Assembly: GCA_900290365.1 (NCBI GenBank)
Contig: OMOE01000148.1
Location: 1-58,897 of the forward strand
From: Syntrophobacter sp. SbD1
GTDB taxonomy: Bacteria; Desulfobacterota; Syntrophobacteria; Syntrophobacterales; Syntrophobacteraceae
Direction of reading: 5' to 3'
DNA length: 58,897 nucleotides
Position 1 is the stretch's first letter. Every line of letters starts with the position of its first letter. Under the pieces are notes generated by a model that saw only the letters and a list, made by a program, of their open reading frames with translations, was not told the origin of the DNA and did no database searches. Both the position numbers and the translations under genes were made by a program. This document shows positions 34,937 through 44,073 of this stretch, piece by piece.

Positions 34937-36142
34937 ATGAAAACCGATCTAAAGGAAGCTCCGCCAATGCGCAAATCCACCAAAGCCATCCATTCCGGAG
35001 GCCTCGAACATAGCATATACGGAGAGGTCTCGGTCCCGATTTTTCAAAGCTCGACTTTCGCTTTTCCGAGCGCCGCCGACGGGGCTGCCCGATTTTCCGG
35101 CAAACAGCCCGGCTATATATACACCAGGCTCAATAATCCCACCGTAAACGCGCTTGAGGAAGGCGTCGCGGCCCTGGAAGGCGGGTTCGCCGGGGTGGCG
35201 ACCGCCACTGGGATGGCGGCGGTAAGTTCGGTCTATATATCTTTTCTGAGCCGGGGAGATCATGTGGTTGCCACCAACTGTGTTTATGGTTCCTCCCGGG
35301 TGATTCTCGAAAGCGAACTTAGCCGGTACGGAGTGGAAACTACCTTTGTGGACAGCTCCGAGCTTTCCAACATTGAAAAAGCCATGCGGCCGGAGACCAG
35401 GATGATTTTCCTGGAAACGCCCATGAATCCAAACATGAAAATCACCGATCTGGCCGGAGCCGCGGAAATAGCGAAAAAAAGCGGCGCCCTTCTGGCAGTG
35501 GATAATACTTTCGCAAGCCCATACCTCCAGAGGCCGATTGAGTTCGGCGCCGATATAGTCATTAACAGCCTGACCAAGTTTATCAACGGTCATACCGATG
35601 TCATCGGAGGTATGATTGTAGTCAAAACCGAAGAGTTGTACAATCGGGTCAAGAAGATTGTCAGCCTCTTCGGCACAACCATGGACCCCCACCAGGCATG
35701 GTTGATCCTGCGAGGTTTGAGGACTCTGCCCCTGAGGATCGAGAAATCCCAGGAAAACGCCATGAAGCTGGCAAAGTTTCTCAAATCTCACCCCAAAGTA
35801 ACATGGGTAAGCTACCCGGGTCTTCCGGACCATCCGCAGCATGAGTTGGCAAAACAGCAGATGGACGGTTTTGGCTCGATGATTTCATTTGGAGTGCAAA
35901 ACGGACTTGAGGGCGGAATCACGGTAATGAACAGCGTGCGGCTAATTACGCTGGCCGTATCACTGGGGGGGATCGAATCGCTGATAGAACACCCCGCCTC
36001 AATGACGCATGCATCCATTGCCCCGGAGGAAAGGCGGGAAGCTGGAATCGTCGATGAACTCGTCCGTTTTTCCGTAGGATGCGAGGATTTCGAAGACCTG
36101 CGAGACGACCTGAATGAAGCGTTAAATGCAATTACGGATTAG
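34937..36142 (+). CDS. Cys/Met metabolism PLP-dependent enzyme (trans-sulfuration family)
   Basis: The 401-residue protein is a gamma-family PLP enzyme: YTRLNNPTVNALEEGVAAL near the start, ATATGMAAVSSVY, FLETPMNPNMKITDL, LLAVDNTFASPYLQRP, and INSLTKFINGHTDVIGG with the PLP Lys. The active-site Cys of true methionine gamma-lyase (YGC) is replaced here by YGSS, so cystathionine gamma-lyase or another trans-sulfuration activity is more likely. It starts at an ATG after GGAAGG and ends opposite icd. A role in homocysteine, cysteine or methanethiol turnover is inferred. Confidence 0.85.
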   Translation: MKTDLKEAPPMRKSTKAIHSGGLEHSIYGEVSVPIFQSSTFAFPSAADGAARFSGKQPGYIYTRLNNPTVNALEEGVAALEGGFAGVATATGMAAVSSVYISFLSRGDHVVATNCVYGSSRVILESELSRYGVETTFVDSSELSNIEKAMRPETRMIFLETPMNPNMKITDLAGAAEIAKKSGALLAVDNTFASPYLQRPIEFGADIVINSLTKFINGHTDVIGGMIVVKTEELYNRVKKIVSLFGTTMDPHQAWLILRGLRTLPLRIEKSQENAMKLAKFLKSHPKVTWVSYPGLPDHPQHELAKQQMDGFGSMISFGVQNGLEGGITVMNSVRLITLAVSLGGIESLIEHPASMTHASIAPEERREAGIVDELVRFSVGCEDFEDLRDDLNEALNAITD

Positions 36143-36151
36143 GAATTGCAT

Positions 36152-37387
36152 TCATGCCATGAATGCAATTACATGCTGTCCGAACTCGGAGCATTTGACC
36201 TCTTTTGCTCCACTCATTTGTCTGGCAAGGTCGTAGGTGACAATTCGCTCCTTGATCGTTCGCCCAAGGGCCTGCCTTATGAGTTCGGCCGCCTCAGTCC
36301 ACCCCATGTACTCAAGCATCATGACGCCCGAAAGGATCATCGACCCGGGGTTTACCTTATCCAGGCCGGCATATTTGGGGGCCGTCCCATGCGTGGCCTC
36401 GAAGACAGCGGCATTGTCGCCGATGTTTGCGCCGGGCGCCATCCCCAAGCCTCCTACCTGCGCTGCAATAGCATCGGAAAGATAATCTCCGTTCAGGTTG
36501 GATGTCGCAATTACGCTGTATTCCTCAGGTCTTAGCAAAACCTGCTGGAACATCGAATCGGTTATTCGCTCCTTTATGACAATCTTGCCTTCGGGGGTCC
36601 TGCCGCCGAACCTGAGCTGGACGTCGGCTTCGGTAATGGTGCGATCCCCGAATTCTTCCTGCGCCAGTTCATAGCCCCATTTGCGGAAAGCCCCTTCGGT
36701 GAATTTCATGATATTGCCTTTATGGACCAGGGTCACAGATGGGAGGCCCCGTTCGATTGCATAAGCGATGGCGCGCCGAACGAGCCTCTTGGTGGCACCG
36801 GGGCTGATCGGCTTTATCCCGATTCCTGCGCCGGCAGGCAGCGAGACCTTAAAATCTTCCTGAAGGATTTTTGCCAGCTTGTTTGCCTCTTCAGAGCCGG
36901 ATTCCCATTCGATTCCGGCGTAGACATCCTCCGTGTTTTCTCTGAAAATAATCATGTTAACTTTTTCAGGATGGCGAACGGGTGAAGGAATACCTGCGAA
37001 ATAACTGACCGGGCGAATACACGCGTAGAGATCAAGGCGCTGCCTGAGCAATACGTTGAGGCTCCTGAGGCCGGTTCCCACCGGCGTGGTGAGAGGCCCC
37101 TTTATGGCGACCACGCTTTTTCTGATCATCTCAATGGTTTCTTGGGGCAACGCGGCGCCTTTTTCCCTGGCGGCCCTTTCTCCAGCGAACAGTTCAAGCC
37201 AGTGAATCTTCCTTTCCCCTGAGTATGCTCTCAAAACAGCCGCCTCGAATACAGGCCTTGCCGCAGCCCAGATGTCGGGACCCGTTCCGTCTCCCTGGAT
37301 AAAACCGACGTTCGGATTTGTTGGAACATCGGCCTTGCCGCGTGCGTCCAGGGTGATCCATTGCCCACCGAATTCCGTTTCTTTCAT
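36152..37387 (-). CDS. icd: Isocitrate dehydrogenase, NADP-type
   Basis: The 411-residue protein shows the dimeric bacterial ICDH pattern: [34 protein letters not shown] containing the phosphorylatable Ser site, [50 protein letters not shown] and [12 protein letters not shown]. It decarboxylates isocitrate to 2-oxoglutarate in the TCA cycle. Cofactor class (NADP) is inferred from overall similarity. The gene is followed by a plus-strand gene end and preceded by prmA in the same direction, 12 bases apart. Confidence 0.95.
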   Translation of the reverse strand: MKETEFGGQWITLDARGKADVPTNPNVGFIQGDGTGPDIWAAARPVFEAAVLRAYSGERKIHWLELFAGERAAREKGAALPQETIEMIRKSVVAIKGPLTTPVGTGLRSLNVLLRQRLDLYACIRPVSYFAGIPSPVRHPEKVNMIIFRENTEDVYAGIEWESGSEEANKLAKILQEDFKVSLPAGAGIGIKPISPGATKRLVRRAIAYAIERGLPSVTLVHKGNIMKFTEGAFRKWGYELAQEEFGDRTITEADVQLRFGGRTPEGKIVIKERITDSMFQQVLLRPEEYSVIATSNLNGDYLSDAIAAQVGGLGMAPGANIGDNAAVFEATHGTAPKYAGLDKVNPGSMILSGVMMLEYMGWTEAAELIRQALGRTIKERIVTYDLARQMSGAKEVKCSEFGQHVIAFMA

Positions 37388-37399
37388 TCACGATCCCTT

Positions 37400-38290
37400 T
37401 CACTTCCTGAAAGACAGAAGCACCCACTCCCCGTCTGTTTTCCTGCCGGCCAACCTCATGCCCCTTTTTTCATACTGGGCGCAAACCTCATCGGCCTGTT
37501 CCACAAGAATTCCACTCAACGCAAGCAGCCCTTTATCCCGCACTTTGGAGGAGATCGTTTCCGACATCCCGATAAGAGGGTTCGACTCAATATTGGAAAT
37601 AACGATGTCGAAAGGACCTCCGGCCTCTTCCGGAGTCGCACAAAAAACGCGGATTTTCTCCGAAAGTCCGTTAAGAATCACGTTTTCTTTCGCCACTTCG
37701 ATCGCTTCGGGATCATTGTCGATTCCGACAATCTCCGCAAACCCGAGCAGGGCGGCGCCGATTGCGAGTATCCCGGACCCGGTCCCGACGTCAAGCAGGG
37801 AAATACCAGCGGATCCCGGTTCGCTTTCCCCCTCTTTTGTAAAGGAGGATTTCAGTTGGCAGGTTTCGAGCCACTCAAGACAGAGCCGGGTTGTCTCATG
37901 GTGGCCGGTCCCAAACGCACGCCCCGGATCTATCATGATAACCAGGCGTCCGCAATCGGGTGGCGCAGGCAACCAGGTGGGGGTGACCAGAAACCGCCTC
38001 CCCACCTTCAACGGCTTGAAATGTTCCTTCCAGGTCTTCGACCAGTCTTCGTCGGGTATTTCGGAGAAAGCTACGCCAATCCTGCCCTCACCGGGCAGCG
38101 CAGGGGCCGAATCAATGATGCGGTCCAGGCGTTCTTTCTCGGCGGCGAACCGGGCGGAATCCAGATAGAAGCGTAAGCCGCCCGAAATGAATTCAACGCT
38201 GACCCCGAACGCCTCGCCCAACTCCGCAGCGATAATATCGGCCGTCTCAGCCCCACATGTAATATCTATTCTTGTCCAGCTCTTAGTCAA
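37400..38290 (-). CDS. prmA: Ribosomal protein L11 methyltransferase-like protein
   Basis: The enzyme has the PrmA arrangement: an N-terminal substrate domain, then IDPGRAFGTGHHETTRLCLE, LLDVGTGSGILAIGAALLG, GIDNDPEAIEVAKEN and FDIVISNIESNPL. The GTGxHxTT motif is diagnostic. I choose a TTG at 38290 (LTKSWTRI, 296 residues) after GGGGAA. The ATG at 38314 that would extend the frame lies inside a dispersed repeat (38304-38372), so it is probably accidental. It methylates L11, or another substrate in distant homologues. Confidence 0.85.
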   Translation of the reverse strand: MTKSWTRIDITCGAETADIIAAELGEAFGVSVEFISGGLRFYLDSARFAAEKERLDRIIDSAPALPGEGRIGVAFSEIPDEDWSKTWKEHFKPLKVGRRFLVTPTWLPAPPDCGRLVIMIDPGRAFGTGHHETTRLCLEWLETCQLKSSFTKEGESEPGSAGISLLDVGTGSGILAIGAALLGFAEIVGIDNDPEAIEVAKENVILNGLSEKIRVFCATPEEAGGPFDIVISNIESNPLIGMSETISSKVRDKGLLALSGILVEQADEVCAQYEKRGMRLAGRKTDGEWVLLSFRK

Positions 38291-38303
38291 TGAGTTCCCC
38301 GAA

Positions 38304-38372
38304 CTAGTTTCCATCCGGAAAAGGTCCTTTTCCGCTCTGGCGGCGTCAATCTTCGGGTTTGCTTGTGCGGCG
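38304..38372. repeat. 69-bp dispersed repeat, copy 2
   Basis: Differs from 1347-1415 at two bases. It lies immediately upstream of prmA, supplies an in-frame ATG to it, and is followed by further TTTCCATCCGG words. Confidence 0.85.
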
Positions 38373-38450
38373 TACCAGGTACGCCTCCGCGCGAACCCTC
38401 GATTTCCTTGCCATGACGAAAAATGCCTCCTTTCCGAATTTGAAACTGTA

Positions 38451-38481
38451 AGTTTCCATCCGGAGTTTCCGGATGGAAACT
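38451..38481. repeat. AGTTTCCATCCGG hairpin
   Basis: Two copies of AGTTTCCATCCGG and its complement CCGGATGGAAACT form a perfect 13-bp stem with a 5-base loop (AGTTT), just after the ridA stop region. It shares its word with the 69-bp repeat and could act as a terminator for ridA. Confidence 0.7.
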
Positions 38482-38483
38482 AA

Positions 38484-38876
38484 CTATACGGCCGGCGCAA
38501 CAGCTATGCACTTTACCTCGACCATAACGCCCCTTGGAAGGCCTTTTACCTCAACAACCGCCCTCGCGGGCTTGTGCCCCGAAAAATACTCTTCGTATAC
38601 CTCGTTAAAAGTCTTGAACTGCGCAATATCGGTTATAAAAACATCCACCGCAACAACTTTGTTCAGATCTGTCCCAGAGGCGATAAGAATCTGCCTCAGG
38701 TTCTCCAGTGACTGTCTGGCCTGGTCGGTGAAGCCTCCGATTGCAATTTCGCCGCTTTGCGGCACTATAGGAATCTGACCGCTCACAAAAACAAAACCGT
38801 TTGCGCGTATCGCCTGCGAATATGGCCCGATTGCGGCAGGCGCCTTCTGTGTTTGTATAGCCTCTACACTCATCAA
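38484..38876 (-). CDS. ridA: RidA family protein (enamine/imine deaminase)
   Basis: The 130-residue protein has the YjgF/YER057c/UK114 signature: TQKAPAAIGPYSQAIRANGF, VFVSGQIPI, GTDLNKVVAVDVFITDI and the closing PARAVVEVKGLPRGVMVEVK with its active-site Arg. It deaminates reactive 2-aminoacrylate-type enamines produced by PLP enzymes and is a cytoplasmic trimer. Such an enzyme is reasonable near the Cys/Met lyase 2.7 kb away, although not in one operon. The start ATG follows AGGAGAG. Confidence 0.93.
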   Translation of the reverse strand: MMSVEAIQTQKAPAAIGPYSQAIRANGFVFVSGQIPIVPQSGEIAIGGFTDQARQSLENLRQILIASGTDLNKVVAVDVFITDIAQFKTFNEVYEEYFSGHKPARAVVEVKGLPRGVMVEVKCIAVAPAV

Positions 38877-39753
38877 ATTCTCCTCTCCTTTGGGCAGGTT
38901 CTCTTTTGACGGCCTTCACGAAGGATCGAAACCACTTCGTATAAAAATATAGACATCATAAGCAATGGATGCCCAGTTCTGAATGCTTTTGAACACCAGT
39001 GGTCCCAAACCAGGGAATTTTGACAGGATTAGCAGAGCCTGCCCCGGACTCCGATCCAGGGATTTACAGGATTAAGACCAATGCTGTTAAAAACTGGGCA
39101 AAATACAACAAAGTGTCCCATTTCGCACGCTGTTATTACTCGCATTTTTGCTCGCCGGCAATTTGTGACAGAATGTTGTCCAGTTCATGCAAAAGGTTCA
39201 GGAGCTATTGCAGGAATTCTTTGTCGCAACCCAACCCCCAGATTCGGAGCGGGTTCCCTCCGTCCAAATTCGGTGCGGGAGCGTCCAAGACATCCCGATG
39301 ACGGCACAACGCGCATGATAGACGAACTGAGCGGGATGCCTTCCGCGCTACGCGAAGTGCATCGCTAAGGGATGTGCGTAAGAGCATTTCAGAAAATGAT
39401 CGTTTAGTGCTGTTAACAAGTCTGTCATAGGAGAGTAATGACGGGTGCCTGTTACGTGCGTGGTGGGGTGTAATTCGTCCAGGCGCCCTGGCAATCCCCC
39501 TGATTGCGGAGCTACCTTTAAAAAAGCTTTTTGTGGACCGTTCCTTCTGTGCTCCCTTCCCCTGAGTTCCTCGCGAATCCCCTCTCGCTTGATTTTAAGG
39601 GGTTTGACGGGAACTAATTATAAGGAGTTGGGTGCGTTGGTCGGATCGGCTTTCTTGCAGCTTATTTCCATGCGTCTACCTTGATAGCGGAAAAGCCGCA
39701 AGGGTGAAACCGGCATAATCCGAGGAAATGAGGATTCACTAATGGCGCCAAAA
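38877..39753. other. Intergenic region with an inverted-copy repeat
   Basis: No credible gene. At 39020-39066 lies the inverted counterpart of 33865-33909 (TTGACAGGATTAGCAGAGCC), sharing about 45 bases with a few differences. Short frames in this stretch have no ribosome-binding site, and their content is not protein-like. Confidence 0.55.
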
Positions 39754-40045
39754 TCATGACAGACGGTTGCGAATCCAAGCTGGATCACGCCGACAATCGA
39801 GTATCGCATATACTCGAATTGTCCCGTCCTGTAGCTTATAGTAAACGGCAAAGGGGAATCGTTTGGCCAGAAGCCGATGATAACCGAAGAACACTGCCAT
39901 GAATTCCGGCGTGAAGACTCAGTGACTCCATATCGGCGAAGATTGAATCGAAGCAGTATTCTCCCAGCCCTTTCGACTGTCGCTCATAGAAAGCAAATCC
40001 ATCGATGAGATCTCGTTCGACCTCATCAAGAAGCTTGATTCTCAT
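39754..40045 (-). pseudogene. ParE/RelE-type toxin, broken by a one-base frameshift
   Basis: The first frame gives MRIKLLDEVERDLIDGFAFY and runs to GIHG, then goes out of frame and stops early. Shifting by one base at the GG of ATGGCAG (around 39897-39898) restores a typical ParE-type ending: VFFGYHRLLAKRFPFAVYYK, then IRVYAILDCRRDPAWIRNRLS and TGA at 39754-39756. An intact gene would encode about 97 residues of an RNase-like or gyrase-targeting toxin. Its ATG overlaps the antitoxin stop (ATGA). The lesion is either a real inactivation or a sequencing error. Confidence 0.75.
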
Positions 40046-40260
40046 TCGACGGATTTCCTGATCCTGTTCTTGGCGGCAGCCAAATCGGAAAAGCTGGCCT
40101 TGCCTTCTTGGACACGTTTTTCTCTGGCCGAGAGGACACCCTCGTGCCAAGCCGGAGAGGATACGGCTTCAGGGTTATGACAGAGGTCATCCCACAATAG
40201 CTCCATTGCTGCGAGCTTGTCCTCGGTCGTCATTTTATCCAATGGAAAGACGAACTCCAT
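40042..40260 (-). CDS. Addiction module antitoxin component
   Basis: A 72-residue protein of the short antitoxin family paired with ParE-type toxins: KMTTEDKLAAMELLWDDLCH, then PAWHEGVLSAREKRVQEG and a tail containing KASFSDLAAAKNRI. The helical C-terminus would wrap the toxin. The ribosome-binding site GAGGAGG precedes the ATG. The toxin frame that overlaps it is frameshifted, so the antitoxin may be an orphan now. Confidence 0.85.
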   Translation of the reverse strand: MEFVFPLDKMTTEDKLAAMELLWDDLCHNPEAVSSPAWHEGVLSAREKRVQEGKASFSDLAAAKNRIRKSVE

Positions 40261-40444
40261 ACACGCCTCCTCTAGATACTTTATGCATTATAAATAGGTG
40301 GAACACAAGTGGAGCACGCCAAAAAGAAAGCCTCTAAGGTAAGGGGATGAATTCATTATATTTTTTGATCGAGCCGACTGGATTCGAACCAACTGCCTCT
40401 GAAAATAACCTGGCGTCCTGACACTGTCTGCCCGGCCTTTCCTG

Positions 40445-40779
40445 CTACCGCTGCCGCTCGCACTCATCTTCCGATTGTTTTTCAGGAAGCCTCACCACGA
40501 AAACTGCTCCCTGCTGGTTCTTGCTCCGTGCGGTGATGCTGCCTCCATGGCGTTCCACTATCCTTCGGCAGATAGCCAGCCCCATACCGGTGCCCTCGTA
40601 GGGCGCGTTTTTCCCGTGGAGCCTCTGGAAAGGTTTGAAGATGTTTTCGAGGTAGCATTCGTCAAAACCTATTCCATTATCCTGCACCCTGATTTCACGG
40701 AAGCCGTCGCAGTCTACGGGCGCGGCATAGACCCTGATAGCGGGTGCTTTCTCTCCCCGGTACTTCAAGGACCCGTTCC
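40445..40779 (-). pseudogene. 5'-truncated histidine kinase (HATPase part)
   Basis: Only the ATP-binding end of a sensor kinase remains: the N box remnant NGSLKYRGE, the G1 box VQDNGIGFDECYLENIFKPF, the F region FQRLHG, and the G2 box EGTGMGLAICRRIVERHGG. The dimerisation/His domain is missing. The frame upstream of 40779 changes abruptly into AATCTGCAATCTCC low-complexity repeat, which reads as SAISNLQSK. The remnant lies between a toxin-antitoxin locus and two response-regulator genes. It is probably not functional. Confidence 0.75.
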
Positions 40780-40780
40780 T

Positions 40781-40838
40781 GATTTTAGATTGCAGATTGG
40801 AGATTGCAGATTGTGAAAATCTAAAATCCAAAATCTAC
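40781..40838. repeat. ATTTTAGATTGCAGATTGG low-complexity block
   Basis: Direct and inverted copies of AGATTGCAGATT and AATCTAAAATC truncate the histidine-kinase remnant. The block is AT-rich compared with the surrounding coding sequence. Confidence 0.65.
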
Positions 40839-41004
40839 CGATTTTCTATGACCGAGAGCTAATTTATATATGACAAGGATTAAGATCGTAAACCCTACTT
40901 GAACGAGGGTTTCGGGAGATTTTGGCACAGAGGCGCACAAATAGGACGAACCGATAGCCTGCCCCGGCTGCTCCCTGCTGCTGAACGCTCACGGTTCACC
41001 GCTG

Positions 41005-41391
41005 TTAATGACAGCACATGGCCCTCTGGTTTGAAATGCCAGTGACCATATCAAGCGTTCCGGCAAGGTCTCTAAATTCAAATGGCTTTTCCACGTACCC
41101 GCGGCTACCCTTTTTGATAGCCTCCTCTTTTACATGTGGCATGCACGACCCGGTCATCATTATAAAAGGCAGGCCCGGAAACCGGGATGAAACGTAGTCC
41201 AGAAGTTCGAGCCCTGTTTCGCCCGGCATCATGAAATCCGAAACTATCGCATCGAAGTGTGAGTGCTCAAGGCATTTTCGGGCTTGAGCCACGCTGGAGG
41301 CCAGCTCCAGTTCAAAGCCATAAGCACCCAAAAATTCGCTCATGAGATACAGGAGGTCTTTGTCATCGTCGACAATCAGGACCCTGACCAT
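41005..41391 (-). CDS. Response regulator receiver protein
   Basis: A 128-residue single receiver domain starting at ATG 41391 after AAAGGAGA; the frame is open further upstream without a ribosome-binding site. It has Asp8-10 (IVDDDKDL), the phosphoacceptor Asp52 (VSDFMMPGETG), MMTGS and Lys in VEKPF. No output domain. It lies downstream of another receiver gene (41704-42279) and upstream of a truncated histidine kinase, the probable remnant of its partner. Confidence 0.9.
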   Translation of the reverse strand: MVRVLIVDDDKDLLYLMSEFLGAYGFELELASSVAQARKCLEHSHFDAIVSDFMMPGETGLELLDYVSSRFPGLPFIMMTGSCMPHVKEEAIKKGSRGYVEKPFEFRDLAGTLDMVTGISNQRAMCCH

Positions 41392-41703
41392 TTCGATTCT
41401 CCTTTGCGCTGGAAGCGCATCCGATGCGCTGGAAACGCATCGGAATAAACCCGCGGACGTCTTCTCGAAAGAAAGGCCGACTCCCAAGGGCCCTCTGGGG
41501 GCTTTTTTATAACGTCCGTTAAAAATAACAAGAGTCCGAAAGATAAAATAGTAGTAATTTGCAGTATTTTATCGATAAACAGTATAAATTCTTATATTGT
41601 AATTGCGGCATCTCGCCGTCACTCTTACTGGCATTTCGGTATCACTTTTGAATACTTCCGGGCACATTCAGCAGGATTTGAAAAGACCCCTTCAATTCTT
41701 CAA
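41392..41703. other. Intergenic gap between two response-regulator genes
   Basis: About 310 AT-rich bases with no gene or strong terminator. It must carry the promoter of the minus-strand receiver gene; I cannot place it with confidence. Confidence 0.4.
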
Positions 41704-42279
41704 TTAATGAATGGAGCGAAGGATTACGCCGGAAGTTCTGCCGGTTCTCCCGCCAAGGAAGGGAGGATCCGGTATCCTTTCCGGTAAACGAACAACGCCG
41801 AAATAGTATGCGCGAAGAGAGCCCACCATCCTGACCATATCCTGGAGGTTCTGAGGTTTGACAATGAAGGAATCCGCCCCCATTTTGAAGCCGGAAGACA
41901 TATGCTCCCTTCTTCTCGATGATGTTAGCAGCACAACAGGTATTTTTTTCAGGTAAGGGTGCCCCTTAATTTCCTTTAGTGACTCCAATCCATCCTTTCG
42001 TGGCATCATAATATCCAGCAAAATCAGGTCGGGTCGCGGGGAAGTCCCGCGGGCTACGTACTTGCCACTGTGCAGCAGGTAGTCCATAGCTTCGAGCCCG
42101 TCTCCCACCCAGCGCAGGTCCACTGCAACCGGACTTGCTTGAAAGGCTTCCTTAACCAGGATGTAGTCGTCTTCATCATCGTCGGCCATCAAAACGACTA
42201 TCTCGGGGGCATTCCAACTCTGTTCCCTAACGTCATCCCCAACGTCCTTCGCCGATGCACAATTTTGTGAAATTGCCAT
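41704..42279 (-). CDS. Rcp1-like response regulator
   Basis: The 191-residue protein is a receiver domain with short flanks: VVLMADDDEDDYILVKEAF, the phosphoacceptor in LILLDIMMPRKDG, VVLLTSSRRREHM and FIVKPQNLQDM. The acidic DDDEDD cluster and the RKDG loop resemble Rcp1-type regulators paired with phytochrome-like or PAS kinases. A C-terminal tail of about 25 residues has no domain. A strong AAAGGAGA precedes the ATG. Likely partner of the truncated kinase remnant or of a kinase elsewhere. Confidence 0.9.
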   Translation of the reverse strand: MAISQNCASAKDVGDDVREQSWNAPEIVVLMADDDEDDYILVKEAFQASPVAVDLRWVGDGLEAMDYLLHSGKYVARGTSPRPDLILLDIMMPRKDGLESLKEIKGHPYLKKIPVVLLTSSRRREHMSSGFKMGADSFIVKPQNLQDMVRMVGSLRAYYFGVVRLPERIPDPPFLGGRTGRTSGVILRSIH

Positions 42280-42404
42280 AATCGCATCTCCTTTCGGACA
42301 AAATGTGTTGGTTCGGAAAAGTTAGTGATTTAGACCGTTTATTACCAGATAATCATTCCTGTTCAAGTAGTAAAATACTGTATTCTTTGACTACATTACT
42401 TAAT

Positions 42405-42459
42405 CAGTCGCCAGTGGCCGGTTATTCTGACGACTGGCCACTGGCGACTGCTTTTTTTT
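42405..42459. repeat. CAGTCGCCAGTGGCC inverted repeat with T-tract
   Basis: CAGTCGCCAGTGGCC (42405-42419) and GGCCACTGGCGACTG (42436-42450) form a perfect 15-bp stem followed by eight T residues. It resembles an intrinsic terminator on the plus strand but is part of a dispersed family also found at 50021-50120 and 57603-57674. Confidence 0.75.
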
Positions 42460-42542
42460 GGCCTATTTTTGAAAGTTATTATAAGGTACCCGCCGGGCGG
42501 GTTTGCCGGCTTAAAAAACGGACGTTTGGGAAAGGAACGGGA

Positions 42543-43412
42543 ATGGATACTTATTACATTGACGGGGAATTTGTCAGCGACGACAAGTCGATTATCAGCG
42601 TAAAAGACATTATCGTACTGCGAAGTTTCGGGGTATTCGATCTGCTTATCACGTATAACAAAAGACCCTTCCATTTGGAAGATCACATAAAGAGGCTGGA
42701 AAATTCGGCAAGATGCATCGGTCTTGAACTAAACCACACTGTATCTGAAATCTGTGAGATCGTCCGCGAGACGCTCAGCCGCAACCCCCACCACCAGGAA
42801 TCGGCTATTCGAATTGTCTGCTCCGGCGGAGTCAGCTCAGATGGCCTTAATCCTGAGGGCTGGGGCATCCTGATGGTGATGGTCACGCCAAGACCCGAGC
42901 TGCCCGGCAATTGGTATACCGACGGCGCAAATGTTATCACAGTAGATGGGGAAAGATTCATTCCGGCTGCCAAAAGCACATGCTATCTGACGGCTGTGCT
43001 CGCAATGCGGAGGGCGAAAAAGGACAATGCAATCGAGGCTGTCTACGTCGATCGAAACAACCGCATTCTCGAAGGCACTACAACCAATTTTTTCTGTTTT
43101 ATAAAAAACAAACTGGTCACTTCCCATCGGAACATTTTACCCGGAATTACCCGCAGCGTCATAATCGAGCTTTCGAAAGAGTTTTTTGACCTCCAAACCC
43201 GGGACATCGGCATATCTGAACTGCCCGACATGGAAGAGGTGTTTATAACCGCTTCCAATAAGGAGATCGTACCGATTGTGCAGATAAACGGCCGGCAAAT
43301 CGGAAACGGCCGAGTGGGCGAGCGGACCAGCAAGATCATGCAGCTATTTCGAAATTATACGAATGCCTATGGAGAGGGTGGTCCCTGCATGGCTCTAAAC
43401 ACATGCAATTGA
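42543..43412 (+). CDS. Class IV aminotransferase (BCAT/D-amino acid transaminase fold)
   Basis: The 289-residue protein starts at the ATG after GAACGGG (42543). The fold IV signature is clear: VLRSFGVFDLLITYNKRPFH, HIKRLENSA, IPAAKSTCYLTAVLA with the PLP Lys, and VDRNNRILEGTTTNFFCF. The likely roles are branched-chain or D-amino acid transamination, or 4-amino-4-deoxychorismate lyase. Its stop overlaps the start of the cyclodeaminase-like gene by a few bases, so the two are co-expressed. The upstream frame back to 42303 runs through a dispersed repeat and is excluded. Confidence 0.9.
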   Translation: MDTYYIDGEFVSDDKSIISVKDIIVLRSFGVFDLLITYNKRPFHLEDHIKRLENSARCIGLELNHTVSEICEIVRETLSRNPHHQESAIRIVCSGGVSSDGLNPEGWGILMVMVTPRPELPGNWYTDGANVITVDGERFIPAAKSTCYLTAVLAMRRAKKDNAIEAVYVDRNNRILEGTTTNFFCFIKNKLVTSHRNILPGITRSVIIELSKEFFDLQTRDIGISELPDMEEVFITASNKEIVPIVQINGRQIGNGRVGERTSKIMQLFRNYTNAYGEGGPCMALNTCN

Positions 43413-44035
43413 CCCGCTTATCTGTGAAAGATTATGTGCAAAGGGTGGCCGATGGTTATCCCACCCCTGGAGGTGGCAGCGTCTGCGCTCTTGCAGGGAG
43501 CCTTGGAGCGGCCCTTTGCCTGATGGTTGCAAACCTCACACTCGGCAGGGAGAAGTACCGGAGCGAGTGGCCGGAAATGCACAAACTGAGTCATTCTGTC
43601 AGCAATCTGCTCTCAGGTTTACTTGAATTGGCGGAGCGCGACGCTGAAGCTTACGACGGAGTGCTCTCGGCTTATAAACTGGATCAAAAAAACGAATCAC
43701 AAAAAGAGGAGCGCAGGGACGCCATCGACTCAGCTATGAAGCAGGCAGCTCTAGTGCCCATGGAGGTGTTGCGGGCACTCGCAAAGCTCACGGACTTTGT
43801 CGAAGAGGCGATCGAGAAAGGCAACCCGAATTGTCTGTGCGACATCGCTGTTGCCGCCCAGTTGATCCGCGCAACGGCGATTGGCGCCTCCTATAACGTC
43901 CGGGTAAACCTTTCGAACATCGCGGATAAAAATTTCTCATCATGCTTGCAAAACGAAATGACAGGGTTAAAAAACAATATCGTTCAGGCGATTGACAGAC
44001 TGGAAGCCAGGATCGAAGTTGCTTTCAAGATGTAA
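43403..44035 (+). CDS. Formimidoyltetrahydrofolate cyclodeaminase-like protein (FTCD_C/FchA)
   Basis: A 210-residue protein of the cyclodeaminase/methenyl-THF cyclohydrolase family: GYPTPGGGSVCALAGSLGAAL near the start, a long helical bundle (LLELAERDAEAYDGVLSAYK), AIEKGNPNCLCDIAVAAQL, and RVNLSNIADKNF. It may cyclise or hydrolyse C1-folate intermediates. The start overlaps the aminotransferase stop, suggesting they work on the same amino-acid or C1 route. Cytoplasmic. Confidence 0.88.
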   Translation: MQLTRLSVKDYVQRVADGYPTPGGGSVCALAGSLGAALCLMVANLTLGREKYRSEWPEMHKLSHSVSNLLSGLLELAERDAEAYDGVLSAYKLDQKNESQKEERRDAIDSAMKQAALVPMEVLRALAKLTDFVEEAIEKGNPNCLCDIAVAAQLIRATAIGASYNVRVNLSNIADKNFSSCLQNEMTGLKNNIVQAIDRLEARIEVAFKM

Positions 44036-44073
44036 TTATTCTCACCCAGCTTTTAAGTGAGGGTGAAATCCTG

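Noticed and set aside
39445..39684. Plus-strand frame of 79 codons in a gene-poor gap
   Set aside because: No ribosome-binding site or protein-like features; part lies opposite the repeat-rich gap.
40374..40420. tRNA-like 3' end on the minus strand (GGTTCGAATCCA context)
   Set aside because: The complementary 5' acceptor strand is missing; at best a fragment of a tRNA, for example an old attachment site.
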